A stretch of DNA of 64,000 nt from NCBI RefSeq assembly GCF_017873965.1, contig NZ_JAGGKT010000013.1:1-64000 (forward strand). Reading direction: 5' to 3'. The notes under the pieces were generated by a model. It was not told the DNA's origin. It was given only the letters and a program-made list of their open reading frames with translations, and did no database searches. Shown here in pieces: positions 8,016-16,988 of the stretch (its first letter is position 1; every line of letters begins with the position of its first letter). This DNA is from Ammoniphilus resinae (GTDB lineage Bacteria; Bacillota; Bacilli; Aneurinibacillales; RAOX-1). Both the position numbers and the translations under genes were made by a program.

Positions 8016-8561
8016 TTGGAGGCTGATCACTTGATTTTGCGACCTTTGGAAGAAAAGGATACAGAAGCGCTTTTTGAACTTTTCAAAGAGGAAAAAGGGG
8101 CCAATTGGATCGACTTCCCCATCACCTCTCTACAACGATTTAAAGGCCATATATCAGAGCTTTTAGCTGGTGAATTTTTAGGATTCGCGGTTCCCCGAGT
8201 GATCCTTGATCCGGTTACACAAAAAATTGCTGGCTTGATTCTCTTAACAAATATCGATACAGAAAATCAATCTGCAGAAATGGGAACTTGGCTCGGCTTT
8301 AACTACCGGGGTAGTGGCCTTAACCAACAGGCAAAAGCGGAGATGATTCAGTACGCCTTCACCGAACTCAATTTAGCAAAAATCCTGTTGGTCACAGCGG
8401 AACAAAATATCGCATCAATCAAAGCAATTGCCAAACTACCCTATACGTGCAAAACTCGGGGGGATGAGTACGGCGCCTTAAAAAAGCATTATGCTTTTCT
8501 TTATCGAAAAAACATTCTCATTTATAAAATTACTCACGAAGATTTTTTCGCAAAAAAATGA
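8016..8561 (+). CDS. GNAT-family N-acetyltransferase (RimJ/RimL type)
   Basis: A 181-residue protein with the RimJ-like opening EADHLILRPLEEKDTEALFEL and a central MGTWLGFNYRGSGLNQQAKAEM, which corresponds to the acetyl-CoA binding loop of GNAT enzymes. It should transfer acetyl from acetyl-CoA to an amine, possibly a protein N-terminus or small molecule. The start is uncertain. TTG at 8016 keeps the conserved E-A-D-H-L-I-L-R strand, but the only good GGAGG (8018-8022) points to TTG at 8031. It stands alone right of the hairpin array. Confidence 0.8.
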   Translation: MEADHLILRPLEEKDTEALFELFKEEKGANWIDFPITSLQRFKGHISELLAGEFLGFAVPRVILDPVTQKIAGLILLTNIDTENQSAEMGTWLGFNYRGSGLNQQAKAEMIQYAFTELNLAKILLVTAEQNIASIKAIAKLPYTCKTRGDEYGALKKHYAFLYRKNILIYKITHEDFFAKK

Positions 8562-8597
8562 TTCCCAGCCCATTCTCATTTATTTCTTTTCCTTCGC

Positions 8598-9839
8598 CTA
8601 TCCCTTCGCCCTTTTCCCCTTAGGGACAAGCGCACTTAAAATATAATTTTCTGTATCCAACAAACGATTGGCTACCCGCTGCACGTCTTCGGCAGTGACT
8701 AACTGTATTTGTTTCAATTCTTCCTCCGGATCCTCCAACAGTCCACGGACTGCCATCGATCCCATGTGGGAATTAAAGGCCCCTGCCCCTTCCAACTCCA
8801 TAATCCGTATGCCCTCAAGGGAGTTCTTGGCAATGAGCAGCTCCTCTTCGGAAACCGGATCTTTTTTAATACGCTCCCATTCCTCGAGGATTATTTTTTC
8901 GACCTGATCGAGTTTTCGATGATCCAATCCAGCACTAACATAGAAACACCCCGCACCTAGCCATGCGTCATGGGATGTGTCAATGGCATAGGCGAGGCCT
9001 TTTTCCTCACGAATCGATTGATACAATCTTGATATTTCATTTCCTCCAAGGATTGCATTCAACACTTGAATCGCTGTCCAATCGTTATCTTCTAACCCCG
9101 GAGCGGGAACCCCAAGTATAATTTGACCTTGATCCACTTCACGCTGATATTTGTTCCATTGCTTACGAGGCACCGCACCCTCTATCGTCTTATATTGATT
9201 TTGCACTACCCGGCGTGTCCCCAATGATTTCTCTAGAACGGGTAAAATCTTATCGGCTTCTACTCTCCCTGTTATAGAGACTGTTAATGAAGAATCATAA
9301 TACCATTGTTCATAAAACCCAAGCACATCCTCGCGCTGAATCAACTTCACACTATCACGATAGCCTAGAATAGGCACACCAATGGACTGATTTTCGTACA
9401 CCATTTCCATAAATCGATCCATAAGGAATTCACCTGGAATATCATTATACATATCAATTTCTTCTAAGATAATTGAGCGTTCCTTCTCTAGCTCTGCTTC
9501 TGGAAACAAAGGATTTACGAACATGTCCAAAAGAATATCGAGCGCCTGCTCCGCCTGCCGATACGGAACATCCATGGTATACGTGGTTGTATCGCGTTCC
9601 GTGAAGGCATTAATGTACCCCCCTATTTTCAATGTATCAATGGAAATCTGCCGATGTCCTCTTTTGTGACTTCCTCGAAACATCATATGTTCAACAAAAT
9701 GGGCAAGCCCACGTTTATCTTGAGGATCATTAAGTGATCCTGCTCTCACTAAAATGTCCATGCACACTTTAAAACTGGACGGTATGGATTTTATATAGAC
9801 GGGTATACCATTAGATAATACATATTTTTGAAAACTCAT
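8598..9839 (-). CDS. M16-family zinc metallopeptidase (YmxG/processing-peptidase type)
   Basis: A 413-residue protein with the inverted zinc motif HFVEH at about residues 47-51 (GLAHFVEHMMFRGS) and the downstream glutamate in LEEIDMYNDIPGEF, which together bind zinc in the pitrilysin/insulinase family. The C-terminal half is the inactive partner domain with the usual R/Y region (IREEKGLAYAIDTSHDAWLGAG). The length fits the two-domain subunits such as YmxG. The ATG at 9839 follows GAGAGGAG. It is a single gene convergent with the GNAT gene; no obvious terminator lies in the 36-base gap. Confidence 0.9.
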   Translation of the reverse strand: MSFQKYVLSNGIPVYIKSIPSSFKVCMDILVRAGSLNDPQDKRGLAHFVEHMMFRGSHKRGHRQISIDTLKIGGYINAFTERDTTTYTMDVPYRQAEQALDILLDMFVNPLFPEAELEKERSIILEEIDMYNDIPGEFLMDRFMEMVYENQSIGVPILGYRDSVKLIQREDVLGFYEQWYYDSSLTVSITGRVEADKILPVLEKSLGTRRVVQNQYKTIEGAVPRKQWNKYQREVDQGQIILGVPAPGLEDNDWTAIQVLNAILGGNEISRLYQSIREEKGLAYAIDTSHDAWLGAGCFYVSAGLDHRKLDQVEKIILEEWERIKKDPVSEEELLIAKNSLEGIRIMELEGAGAFNSHMGSMAVRGLLEDPEEELKQIQLVTAEDVQRVANRLLDTENYILSALVPKGKRAKG

Positions 9840-9927
9840 TAAAATCTCCTCTCTGCGACAACTCTCTCTATCTTAAAAGAAACCTCTTCCCAGTTCAATC
9901 TTTTCCCTTTACCTGAGCAGTAAGACA

Positions 9928-9947
9928 ATTGATTCCGTGGAATCAAT
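9928..9947. promoter_or_regulatory. Perfect 20-base palindrome upstream of the NSS transporter
   Basis: ATTGATTCC and GGAATCAAT form 9-base arms around GT. It lies about 140 bases before the transporter start and about 90 bases before the start of the divergent M16 gene. It has no T-run, so a dimeric repressor site is more likely than a terminator; the factor is unknown. Confidence 0.45.
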
Positions 9948-10088
9948 AGACCAAAAATGGGAATAAAAAATACCAGTGGATAGTTTCAATTTAGTTTACA
10001 AATAAACTTTCGCTTGTTACTATTTCTTTTAGTCTACCTAGAATTTAATTTTCGTAAATTTCCCATTTTATCAACAGGAGGATACATC

Positions 10089-11585
10089 ATGAAAAATGAA
10101 CAATGGGGAAATCGAACCGGCTTTATTCTTGCCGCTGTAGGTTCCGCGATCGGACTTGGAAACATTTGGAGATTCCCTTATGTTGCTTACGACAATGGCG
10201 GTGGAGCCTTTCTTATTCCTTACCTCTTTGCCCTACTTACAGCAGGGATCCCAATCCTTATTTTGGAGTTCAGCATTGGTAAAAAAGGACGTGGTTCTGC
10301 TCCTTTAAGCTTTACCCGTCTAAATAAAAAGTGGGAATGGTTAGGATGGTGGCAAGTTGCCATCTGTTTTGTGATTATAAGTTATTACGCTGTCATTATT
10401 GCCTGGGCGATGAGTTATACGAAATTTAGTCTAAGCCTTGCCTGGGGTGACGATACGAAAGGTTTTCTATATGGACAATTCCTCCATTTAACAGACGACG
10501 TCTGGTCAATAGAGAATCTGCAACTTCATATCATTATACCATTAGCACTTACCTGGGGAATTGTTTTTATTACCCTCTACAAGGGAGTTAAAACAGGTAT
10601 TGAGAAATTGGCCAAATTCGCTATGCCTTTGCTTATCTTTCTCTTCCTCATTATTACGTTTCGTGGGCTTACACTTGAAGGAGCAGTGATAGGCCTTAAT
10701 CATTTCTTTACTCCTGATTGGAGTAAAGTTTGGGATTACAGAACTTGGATGGCGGCTTACGGCCAGATTTTCTTTAGTCTAAGTATCGCTTATGCCATCA
10801 TGCTAACTTATTCAAGTTACCTGCCGGAAAAATCAGATGTGAATAACAGTGCATTTATCACTGCTTTTTCCAATTCTGGCTTTGAACTTCTGGCTGGAAT
10901 CACTGTCTTTAGCGTTTTAGGATTCATGGCCTTTGAAAGCCATACAGATATTAGCGAACTAGCCGCGGGTGGAGTGGGACTAGCGTTTATTGTCTTTCCT
11001 AAAGTGATTAATACCCTTCCCACATTAAACAGCCTATTTGGTCTTTTATTTTTTGGATCGCTCGTTCTTGCTGGTCTGACTTCAGCGATATCCATCTTAG
11101 AAGTTGTTGTTGCAGGGATTCGTGACAAATTTGATATGCAGCGTCAAAGAGCGGTCATTCTAGTTTCCATCCTTGGTTTTGGTGCAAGTTTAATTTACGC
11201 AACAGGCGCAGGATTGTATTTCCTAGATATTGTTGACCACTTCATCAATAATTTTGGCGTCGTTATTTCCGGATTGGTCGAACTTATCTTAATTGGATGG
11301 TTCCTCAACCTTAAGGCGCTACGTAAGGAAGGGAACCTCACTTCCGATTTTTCCATCGGAAGATGGTGGGATATCATGATCAAATTTGTGACACCTGCGG
11401 TTTTACTATTTATTACGATTCAAAACATTATGGGTGAATTCGAGACCCCATACGAAAATTACCCAGTCAGCGCTCTTCTTTTGATTGGTGCAGGAATCGT
11501 TGTGATGGTAGTTGTTCTAGGTTATATTTTCAGCAAATTCCGTTGGAATTCTATAGAAAAAACAAAACAACGAAAGGTGGCCTAA
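10089..11585 (+). CDS. Sodium-dependent amino-acid symporter, NSS/SNF family (MetP-like)
   Basis: A 498-residue protein with about 11-12 membrane segments. Helix 1 carries the family signature GSAIGLGNIWRFPYVAYDNGGGAF near residues 17-40 that forms the Na+ and substrate sites. The ATG at 10089 follows CAGGAGG with a normal spacer; an in-frame extension upstream has no such site. One base after its stop begins a 32-residue hydrophobic protein of the MetS type, so the pair resembles the MetP/MetS methionine and alanine importer known from Corynebacterium. Substrate assignment rests on this gene pair, not on residues I can check. Confidence 0.9.
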   Translation: MKNEQWGNRTGFILAAVGSAIGLGNIWRFPYVAYDNGGGAFLIPYLFALLTAGIPILILEFSIGKKGRGSAPLSFTRLNKKWEWLGWWQVAICFVIISYYAVIIAWAMSYTKFSLSLAWGDDTKGFLYGQFLHLTDDVWSIENLQLHIIIPLALTWGIVFITLYKGVKTGIEKLAKFAMPLLIFLFLIITFRGLTLEGAVIGLNHFFTPDWSKVWDYRTWMAAYGQIFFSLSIAYAIMLTYSSYLPEKSDVNNSAFITAFSNSGFELLAGITVFSVLGFMAFESHTDISELAAGGVGLAFIVFPKVINTLPTLNSLFGLLFFGSLVLAGLTSAISILEVVVAGIRDKFDMQRQRAVILVSILGFGASLIYATGAGLYFLDIVDHFINNFGVVISGLVELILIGWFLNLKALRKEGNLTSDFSIGRWWDIMIKFVTPAVLLFITIQNIMGEFETPYENYPVSALLLIGAGIVVMVVVLGYIFSKFRWNSIEKTKQRKVA

Positions 11586-11586
11586 G

Positions 11587-11685
11587 ATGAATACTTCTGC
11601 GATCGTTATGTTTATCATTAGTGCCAGTTTGCTATGGGGCGGTTTAATCGTATTTCTGACCATTGCCATGAAGAAGAAAGCCTAA
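11587..11685 (+). CDS. MetS-like small subunit of the NSS transporter
   Basis: A 32-residue protein made of one hydrophobic helix with a short positive tail (MKKKA at the end). It starts one base after the transporter stop codon. The family MetS (methionine/alanine import NSS transporter small subunit) has this size and position and is needed for transport with MetP. The ribosome binding site is the AAAGG inside the end of the upstream gene (CGAAAGGTGGCC), so translation is probably coupled. Confidence 0.82.
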   Translation: MNTSAIVMFIISASLLWGGLIVFLTIAMKKKA

Positions 11686-11693
11686 TCTTATAG

Positions 11694-11721
11694 GAGCCCG
11701 GTCATCGGGCTTCTATTCTTT
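11694..11721 (+). terminator. Intrinsic terminator of the transporter operon
   Basis: AGCCCG pairs with CGGGCT around GTCAT and is followed by TCTATTCTTTT. The tail overlaps the stop of the convergent glucosaminidase gene. Confidence 0.8.
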
Positions 11722-12566
11722 TATACACGAATAAGCTCGTCCACTGGCTGTGTTCTTTTCGCCAAACTAACCATAACCTTGGCAATTCCATTTTTCCAAT
11801 TATTGTCGGAGGCATAGCGAACATTCATCCCGCGAAGATTCGATCCGTGGTAATATCGACCCTCTTCACTTAAATACTGCTTACTGACAAAACTCGCAAC
11901 TCTATCAATACTATCAGCCTTTGTTTTAAAACCGTGGGCACTCTCATAAGGGCTTCTATCATAAGCCATATAACCAAATAGATTATTCTTTTCACGACTA
12001 ATGCGCGATTTCCCCCAACCGCTTTCCCATGCAGCATGAGCAATCAAATAATACGCATTGACTTTATATGTTTGTTCAGCTGTGACAAATGCCTTACCTA
12101 AACCTTCTAAGCCGGTTCCTTTTAACAGTTGCTCGGCTTGTACATCACTTAAGCCAGAAGGTTTACGTAAATCAAGTCGGGTTACATCCGTTGTTCTTAC
12201 AACTTTAAGAAATTCTCCATTCTTCTTATTTTTCTCTTGTATTTCTTTATGGATTTCTGCTGCTTTTATCGTTTGTAAACGCTTTTCTTGTTGTGCATCC
12301 TCAACCGTATGGTATTCTTCGGTGCTTTTCTGAGGTGGAGCTATTTCTATTTGATCGAGATCTGAAGAAGTATTTTCTTTCCCCACTATATTTTGACTCT
12401 CATTAACCGTGTAAAAAGATAGAGTGAGTGGCTTCAACATCGGTTTATAAAGTTCTAGAGCTTGTCCTTGCAAGCCTAAATCAGCGGCAACCACCGGGTT
12501 TTGAATGGAAATTGTAAAAAGGATGATGATGTTCATCATGAGCAAAAAGATTCTATTCTTCCTCAA
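11721..12566 (-). CDS. Secreted endo-beta-N-acetylglucosaminidase (LytD/LytG-type domain)
   Basis: A 281-residue exported cell-wall hydrolase. The N-terminus has a basic start and a hydrophobic signal (FLLMMNIIILFTISI) ending near PVVAA. Residues from about 150 on are a glucosaminidase domain: TYKVNAYYLIAHAAWESGWGKS contains the catalytic glutamate, followed by NNLFGYMAYDRSPYESA and the C-terminal NWKNGIAKVM. It should cut the glycan strand of peptidoglycan outside the cell. The middle (residues about 60-110) is a charged linker. I chose the TTG at 12566 because GAGAGGGG precedes it by 8 bases; an in-frame TTG at 12590 lies before that site. Confidence 0.88.
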   Translation of the reverse strand: MRKNRIFLLMMNIIILFTISIQNPVVAADLGLQGQALELYKPMLKPLTLSFYTVNESQNIVGKENTSSDLDQIEIAPPQKSTEEYHTVEDAQQEKRLQTIKAAEIHKEIQEKNKKNGEFLKVVRTTDVTRLDLRKPSGLSDVQAEQLLKGTGLEGLGKAFVTAEQTYKVNAYYLIAHAAWESGWGKSRISREKNNLFGYMAYDRSPYESAHGFKTKADSIDRVASFVSKQYLSEEGRYYHGSNLRGMNVRYASDNNWKNGIAKVMVSLAKRTQPVDELIRV

Positions 12567-12631
12567 TTTTGGTTCCCCTCTCTGTTTCAAATTAGTCTAC
12601 TAGTTTTTATATTCACAGAGAGGAGAAAATA

Positions 12632-13573
12632 TCACCCTAAATTTGGACGAGCCTCAGAAGAAGTAGAATTCAATTTTTTATTTAGTAAAGGAAGTAACTG
12701 ACTGATTTCTTTACAGCCAAGGATGTTGGGGTTTAAATCACTTCTGCTGTACAATCCAATCCTTAGCTTATTGATTTCTTTTAAAGATGCTTTTTGCTCC
12801 TTCCGGGGAAGAAAATGAATGATCAATTGGTTTTCCCCTTCACGGGTCAGAAAGGGTCTAGCTAATTTGGGAAGCAAATGCTGTGGGGCGGCGAGTCTAA
12901 TATAAGACTTGAAATAGGAATCATTCAACTTTTGCAATGTTTCCCCGCTTAACCAGGGCTGATCGACAGTGCCCTTATTATCGCGAAACAGGAACCGCTG
13001 AAGCATTGCATTAATAAAATATAGAATATATCGAACCCAACCTGTTTGGGAAACTACCTGACGTCGTTCCTTTTGTCCCCCCTCCATCTTCTTTTTCAAA
13101 ATAGCAGTATCCCACTCTTCCCCCTGAATCGGGATAAAGCAAAAACTGATACGTGCACATTCCCCTGGTACCAGAGATATTTGACCTGGTAATTGAACCG
13201 GAGAATCTCCTCCCAAGGCGAAAAGATTTTCGTAAGCCAATTTCAGCTCACAAATTGACACCTTGGCCGAGAGCTCAAGTTCGGAACTAGAAACCTCATG
13301 GATGATCACATCAGATTTACGTCTTCTTTTCCCTTTTGGATACAAAAGGGAGTGAAAGGATTCATAGGCGTTTTTCTCTAGAGTTAAATAAACTTTGACG
13401 CTTTCACCCGGATGATAGATATAGTCAACCCATACAGCGTGACGGACTTGCCCCCATCCTCCCTCCTTCTGATTCAACAGTATACGATGTGTCCGTTTCC
13501 AAAACTTCAATTGCTCTTTCATGCTGAATGGATTTTGAATCTCTAGACGGATAGTTTGTAGTGGATTATTCAA
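12632..13573 (-). CDS. Hypothetical beta-rich protein, 313 residues
   Basis: Not firmly recognised. The TTG start at 13573 follows AGGAGGTGG. The sequence alternates short hydrophobic strands with charged turns (HPGESVKVYLTLEKNAYESFH, QLPGQISLVPGECARISFCFIPIQGEEWDTAI) and one more hydrophobic stretch (WVRYILYFINAML). It has no Walker motif. The pattern reminds me of the N-terminal domain found before HerA/VirB4-like ATPase domains in some Bacillales proteins, but here that ATPase part is absent, and this resemblance is only an impression. It lies just upstream of the glucosaminidase gene on the same strand. Confidence 0.6.
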   Translation of the reverse strand: MNNPLQTIRLEIQNPFSMKEQLKFWKRTHRILLNQKEGGWGQVRHAVWVDYIYHPGESVKVYLTLEKNAYESFHSLLYPKGKRRRKSDVIIHEVSSSELELSAKVSICELKLAYENLFALGGDSPVQLPGQISLVPGECARISFCFIPIQGEEWDTAILKKKMEGGQKERRQVVSQTGWVRYILYFINAMLQRFLFRDNKGTVDQPWLSGETLQKLNDSYFKSYIRLAAPQHLLPKLARPFLTREGENQLIIHFLPRKEQKASLKEINKLRIGLYSRSDLNPNILGCKEISQLLPLLNKKLNSTSSEARPNLG

Positions 13574-13749
13574 GGTTTTCCACCTCCTAAAACATGCCTA
13601 TGCTGTGAGATGAAAAATGATGTGATGGAATCTGATTTTCATCTGTGCTATAATGGAGCAGATAAGTAAGGATTTTTGTTATACAATTGCCAGGCAAATA
13701 TGCTTCTGATCGATGATAGAAATATGACGATTAGAAAGGTTGATGCCAG

Positions 13750-13935
13750 ATGGAAACGTTGAAATTAGCAGAAATCGTTTTATCGGTTAACCCTGACTTG
13801 TATCAACTCTTGAAAACGGAAGAGTTAAATCAGGACATTGTCCTTCGCAACGGCTTACATTCTTTAAAAGCCCATGATCTTTTGGAAATTGTTGAAGCAA
13901 GTATTGCTCATAATCAAAACAACGCCCTTCATTGA
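13750..13935 (+). CDS. Small hypothetical protein, 61 residues
   Basis: Acidic, leucine-rich and probably helical (KLAEIVLSVNPDLYQLLKTEEL, then HDLLEIVEASIAHNQ). ATG at 13750 follows GAAAGG at a long but usable distance. No family recognised. The stop codon lies inside the loop of its own terminator hairpin, which supports a real single-gene unit. Confidence 0.6.
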   Translation: METLKLAEIVLSVNPDLYQLLKTEELNQDIVLRNGLHSLKAHDLLEIVEASIAHNQNNALH

Positions 13936-13953
13936 GTGAGGGCGTTGTTTTTT
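13921..13953 (+). terminator. Intrinsic terminator of the 61-residue gene
   Basis: AACGCCCT (13921-13928) pairs with AGGGCGTT (13939-13946), followed by GTTTTTTC. The gene's TGA stop is in the loop. Confidence 0.85.
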
Positions 13954-14804
13954 CATGTTTTTCGAAATGAACCCATTACCCCAATGGTTTGTGTAATATT
14001 GACAAACGTGTCGGGGTCTATAGATTGAATAAAGGTCTTAACTTCCGAAAGCTCATAACGTGAGATCACAACAAAAAGGATTTTTCTTTTTTCACCAGTG
14101 TATGCTCCTTCTCCATCAAGCACCGTAATTCCCCGTTCTAGCTCAGTAAGGAGTTTTTCTTTTATTTTTTCACCCTGTGCAGAAATAATCATCAAGGTGA
14201 GTTTAATATGCCGAGTGTGAACGGTATCAATTACGCGACCCGTAGTGTATATGGAAACCATCGTATAAAGGGCTAAATCCCATCCAAAGATAAATCCAGA
14301 AGTAAGAACCACAATCGAGTTTAAGGAAAATATCAGAATTCCTAGCGGAAAATCTCGCTTTTGTGTTAACAACAATCCAATAATGTCGAACCCTGCAGTC
14401 GAGCCACCAAAACGGAAGATTAAACCAACAGCCAACCCTGTAATTGCTCCGCCAAAAACAGCAGCTAACAATGGCTCGCTTGTTATTTGTTTTTCAGGAA
14501 TCAACTGCATTGCAACAGAAGTCATTGCCACGGATAAAATACTTAGACCTACAAACCTTTTACCTAGTTTTAAATAGCCTGCAATCAAAATGGGGATATT
14601 CAATAAAAATATGAACAAACCCGTATTTTTAAGTGGGCTTACATTGGCAATAATCATCGCGATCCCAGAAACGCCCCCACTAAGAATCTTGTGTGGAATT
14701 AAAAACAGATTAAAAGAAAGTGCCACAATGACCGATGCCAACCCAATAACAATGATCCGTGACAAACCACGATGGTTGTTAAAGAAATTGATCGTCGAAA
14801 GCAA
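13953..14804 (-). CDS. YitT-family membrane protein (DUF161 + DUF2179)
   Basis: About 283 residues: five to six membrane helices (IIVIGLASVIVALSFNLFLIPHKILSGGVSGIAMI is the typical family opening) followed by a soluble C-terminal DUF2179 domain (GITVLDGEGAYTGEKRKILFVVISRYEL, where the G-x-Y-T core is visible). Function of the family is not settled. I prefer the TTG at 14804 because GGAGGGAG lies just upstream; the ATG at 14822 overlaps that site and has none of its own. It faces the 61-residue gene and shares its terminator region. Confidence 0.87.
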   Translation of the reverse strand: MLSTINFFNNHRGLSRIIVIGLASVIVALSFNLFLIPHKILSGGVSGIAMIIANVSPLKNTGLFIFLLNIPILIAGYLKLGKRFVGLSILSVAMTSVAMQLIPEKQITSEPLLAAVFGGAITGLAVGLIFRFGGSTAGFDIIGLLLTQKRDFPLGILIFSLNSIVVLTSGFIFGWDLALYTMVSIYTTGRVIDTVHTRHIKLTLMIISAQGEKIKEKLLTELERGITVLDGEGAYTGEKRKILFVVISRYELSEVKTFIQSIDPDTFVNITQTIGVMGSFRKT

Positions 14805-14922
14805 AATATCTACTCCCTCCATTTTACAAGAGCATCGGTTATTGTTTCACAATTCATATCCTTTTATTCAGAAACAAAAAAGCAATGGACTTCTATCCAC
14901 CGCTCCTAATCCATCTCTATTC

Positions 14923-15165
14923 TTATGTCGTAGCCTTTTTAAAAGCCTCAACCAATTGCGGAACGGTTTCAAAGCATTCAATCAGATTGGAATAATACAA
15001 CTCAATATCCATGCCATCTAAAGCGAACGTAAAACGAATGTCCCCCGGTTTTTCAAATCGATCATAATCAAACTCTACATGTTGTACTCGAAACTGCTTT
15101 GTCATCTCATGAGCAATATCCGTTGCAAGATGATGCGCATTGGTGTATTCCCGAATGACTTTCAT
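14923..15165 (-). CDS. Small hypothetical protein, 80 residues
   Basis: Not recognised. A soluble, acidic protein with mixed helix and strand (DIAHEMTKQFRVQHVEFDYD, then RFTFALDGMDIELYYS). The ATG at 15165 is preceded by GGAGGGGGACG, a strong ribosome binding site. It lies upstream of yitT on the same strand with a 118-base gap that contains no clear terminator. Confidence 0.65.
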   Translation of the reverse strand: MKVIREYTNAHHLATDIAHEMTKQFRVQHVEFDYDRFEKPGDIRFTFALDGMDIELYYSNLIECFETVPQLVEAFKKATT

Positions 15166-15341
15166 CTATACGTCCCCCTCCATATTTTTATCCACTTTCA
15201 ACTATGTCTCAAGAATTTTTAAGTTCTGCAAATAGATATGCAAAGACGGGACAGGTTAGAACGTTTCTTGAATGAAGTCGAAAAAATGTCGCAAAATAGG
15301 AACTAAAACATTGGGCGAAGGGACAGAGAGGAGACATCTTC

Positions 15342-15815
15342 ATGATATCTTTCGATCAGCATGGCAATATCCCTCCCGGAATCCACCAGTACACCTATTT
15401 AGAATTTAGGCAACAATTTGTTGAAGAATTTCCAACATCAAACACCCGAACAGAGATCCATCAATTATCTTTTCTCTGGTTAGGGGAAGTCCGCAGGTAT
15501 ATACAACCCGTAGAAGTTTGGGTAAACGGAGGGTTTATATCTAATGAATTGAATCCCCCTTTGATTGAGATGTGTTTGTTTATTCATCCATATGCCTTAG
15601 ACGAAAAAAAATCATATGAATGTTTACAATTACTTAACAATGCAATGAGCTATAGGAGCCGATGTTATTTTGGTTTTCGGAATAGCGAGAAACCACTCGT
15701 ATCCCTAGCAATCGGGCCATATTATTGGACAGAACAACTCGGCTTCGACGCCCAACAGATTCCAAAAGGAATTGTTTTATTACCGTGGGACGAAATTACT
15801 GCTGCCCTGGATTAA
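15342..15815 (+). CDS. DUF6932-like protein (nucleotidyltransferase-fold relative)
   Basis: A 157-residue protein. The opening GNIPPGIHQYTYLEFRQQF and the later VWVNGGFISNELNPPLIEM fit the DUF6932 pattern (PPGIH, T-x-x-EF, then a V-W-x-x-G-S/G-F-V/I strand), a family related to minimal nucleotidyltransferases. The usual acidic pair after the G-S/G-F segment is not clear here, so activity is doubtful. ATG at 15342 follows GAGAGGAG. The next gene starts 72 bases after its stop on the same strand, and the two may form an operon. Confidence 0.6.
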   Translation: MISFDQHGNIPPGIHQYTYLEFRQQFVEEFPTSNTRTEIHQLSFLWLGEVRRYIQPVEVWVNGGFISNELNPPLIEMCLFIHPYALDEKKSYECLQLLNNAMSYRSRCYFGFRNSEKPLVSLAIGPYYWTEQLGFDAQQIPKGIVLLPWDEITAALD

Positions 15816-15887
15816 GTCGACTGCAAATTAAGGAACTATAATCCACACTTAATACATGAAAACTTATGTCACAAGGAGGTGCCAGTG

Positions 15888-16988
15888 GTGAATGAACAAC
15901 TACATGCCATCCAGAAGAAAATTCAGAGTACAGAAGAAGAACTGGCTCGTTTGAAAACGCAGCTCAATACAAATTCAACTGAATACATATTTTCGACTGA
16001 AGTTTTGATGAAACGTTTGAAAGATCTGCAGGAGTTAAAACAAAGCTTGTTGGATGAGGGAACAGAGGATGGCAAAGATGATGAGAAAAAGGACAGAATG
16101 GATGAGATAAAAAAAGGGACAGTAGCCGGTATTGATGATCAAGAAAATCATCAGTTGGTTCAACAGGAATCCACAACCATACAAAAGACAACCTTCGAAC
16201 ACAAAGATCAGGATAAAAAACATATTGCCGAACGACTACAGCTTCAAGTTAGCCAAGAGGACTTGGGCCCAGCCCAGATCCGTGTTCGGGTCTTAACCTA
16301 TATCCTACACAGCTTCCAAGCGCTTCTTGATCAAATTGGAAGAGAAATAAAATGTTGTCATCGTGTTGAGGAAACGGAAATGGCACAAATCTTTCCGGAG
16401 TCTGAACTAATCCTTTCAGCGTCAAACCTGGAACATGTATTTCTGCTTGAAATTTACATGGACCCCGTGTCATCCACTAAGGAACAATGGGCCACACAAA
16501 TTTTAGATAAATCAATGAGCTTGCTAAATAGTTTGAATGTTCTTCCCCAGCTTGTCGAAGTGATAGCAGAATTCAGTGGGAAGACTCACACCCTGTTAAA
16601 AAAGTGGCTCGGATTTATGACAGAACACAAGGTTCAAATTCTGATCTCCTGGAGAAAGGAAAATACACAGCAGATCGAGTGGGCAGGTAATGTGGAGGAC
16701 TTTAAATCGGGCTTAAAAAATCTAGAAATGATCAAAGTCGATCGCCTAGAGGAAAGAGAACTAGTTGGGATTATCGTGGGTATGAATATTCGAATAGGAT
16801 CTCTTGAGTTTCAAGAAATGGAATCCAATCGATTGATCTCAGCGAAATGCACGGTTGGGAAACTACTCCAGTACCGCTCTAGTATCGGGGAAAAAGTAAA
16901 CATACGACTCTTAAAATCGGTTGTGGAAAATATTCAATCTGGAGAAGTCAAAATGAAATGGATTGTCCAAACTTGTGAACCGATTTGA
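15888..16988 (+). CDS. Coiled-coil protein of unknown function
   Basis: About 366 residues. Residues 1-45 are a strong coiled coil (IQKKIQSTEEELARLKTQLN), residues 45-110 are highly charged and low in complexity (GTEDGKDDEKKDRMDEIKK), and the rest looks globular. No catalytic motif or membrane segment is visible. Several starts are possible: GTG at 15879 lies in the AAGGAGG site itself, and GTG at 15885 or 15888 are 5 and 8 bases after it; I use 15888. A clean terminator follows. Confidence 0.65.
   Translation: MNEQLHAIQKKIQSTEEELARLKTQLNTNSTEYIFSTEVLMKRLKDLQELKQSLLDEGTEDGKDDEKKDRMDEIKKGTVAGIDDQENHQLVQQESTTIQKTTFEHKDQDKKHIAERLQLQVSQEDLGPAQIRVRVLTYILHSFQALLDQIGREIKCCHRVEETEMAQIFPESELILSASNLEHVFLLEIYMDPVSSTKEQWATQILDKSMSLLNSLNVLPQLVEVIAEFSGKTHTLLKKWLGFMTEHKVQILISWRKENTQQIEWAGNVEDFKSGLKNLEMIKVDRLEERELVGIIVGMNIRIGSLEFQEMESNRLISAKCTVGKLLQYRSSIGEKVNIRLLKSVVENIQSGEVKMKWIVQTCEPI

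Noticed and set aside
9840-10088. SAM or T-box riboswitch in front of the MetP-like gene
   Set aside because: I see no T-box core sequence, no S-box-like junction and no terminator hairpin in the leader, only the 20-bp palindrome.
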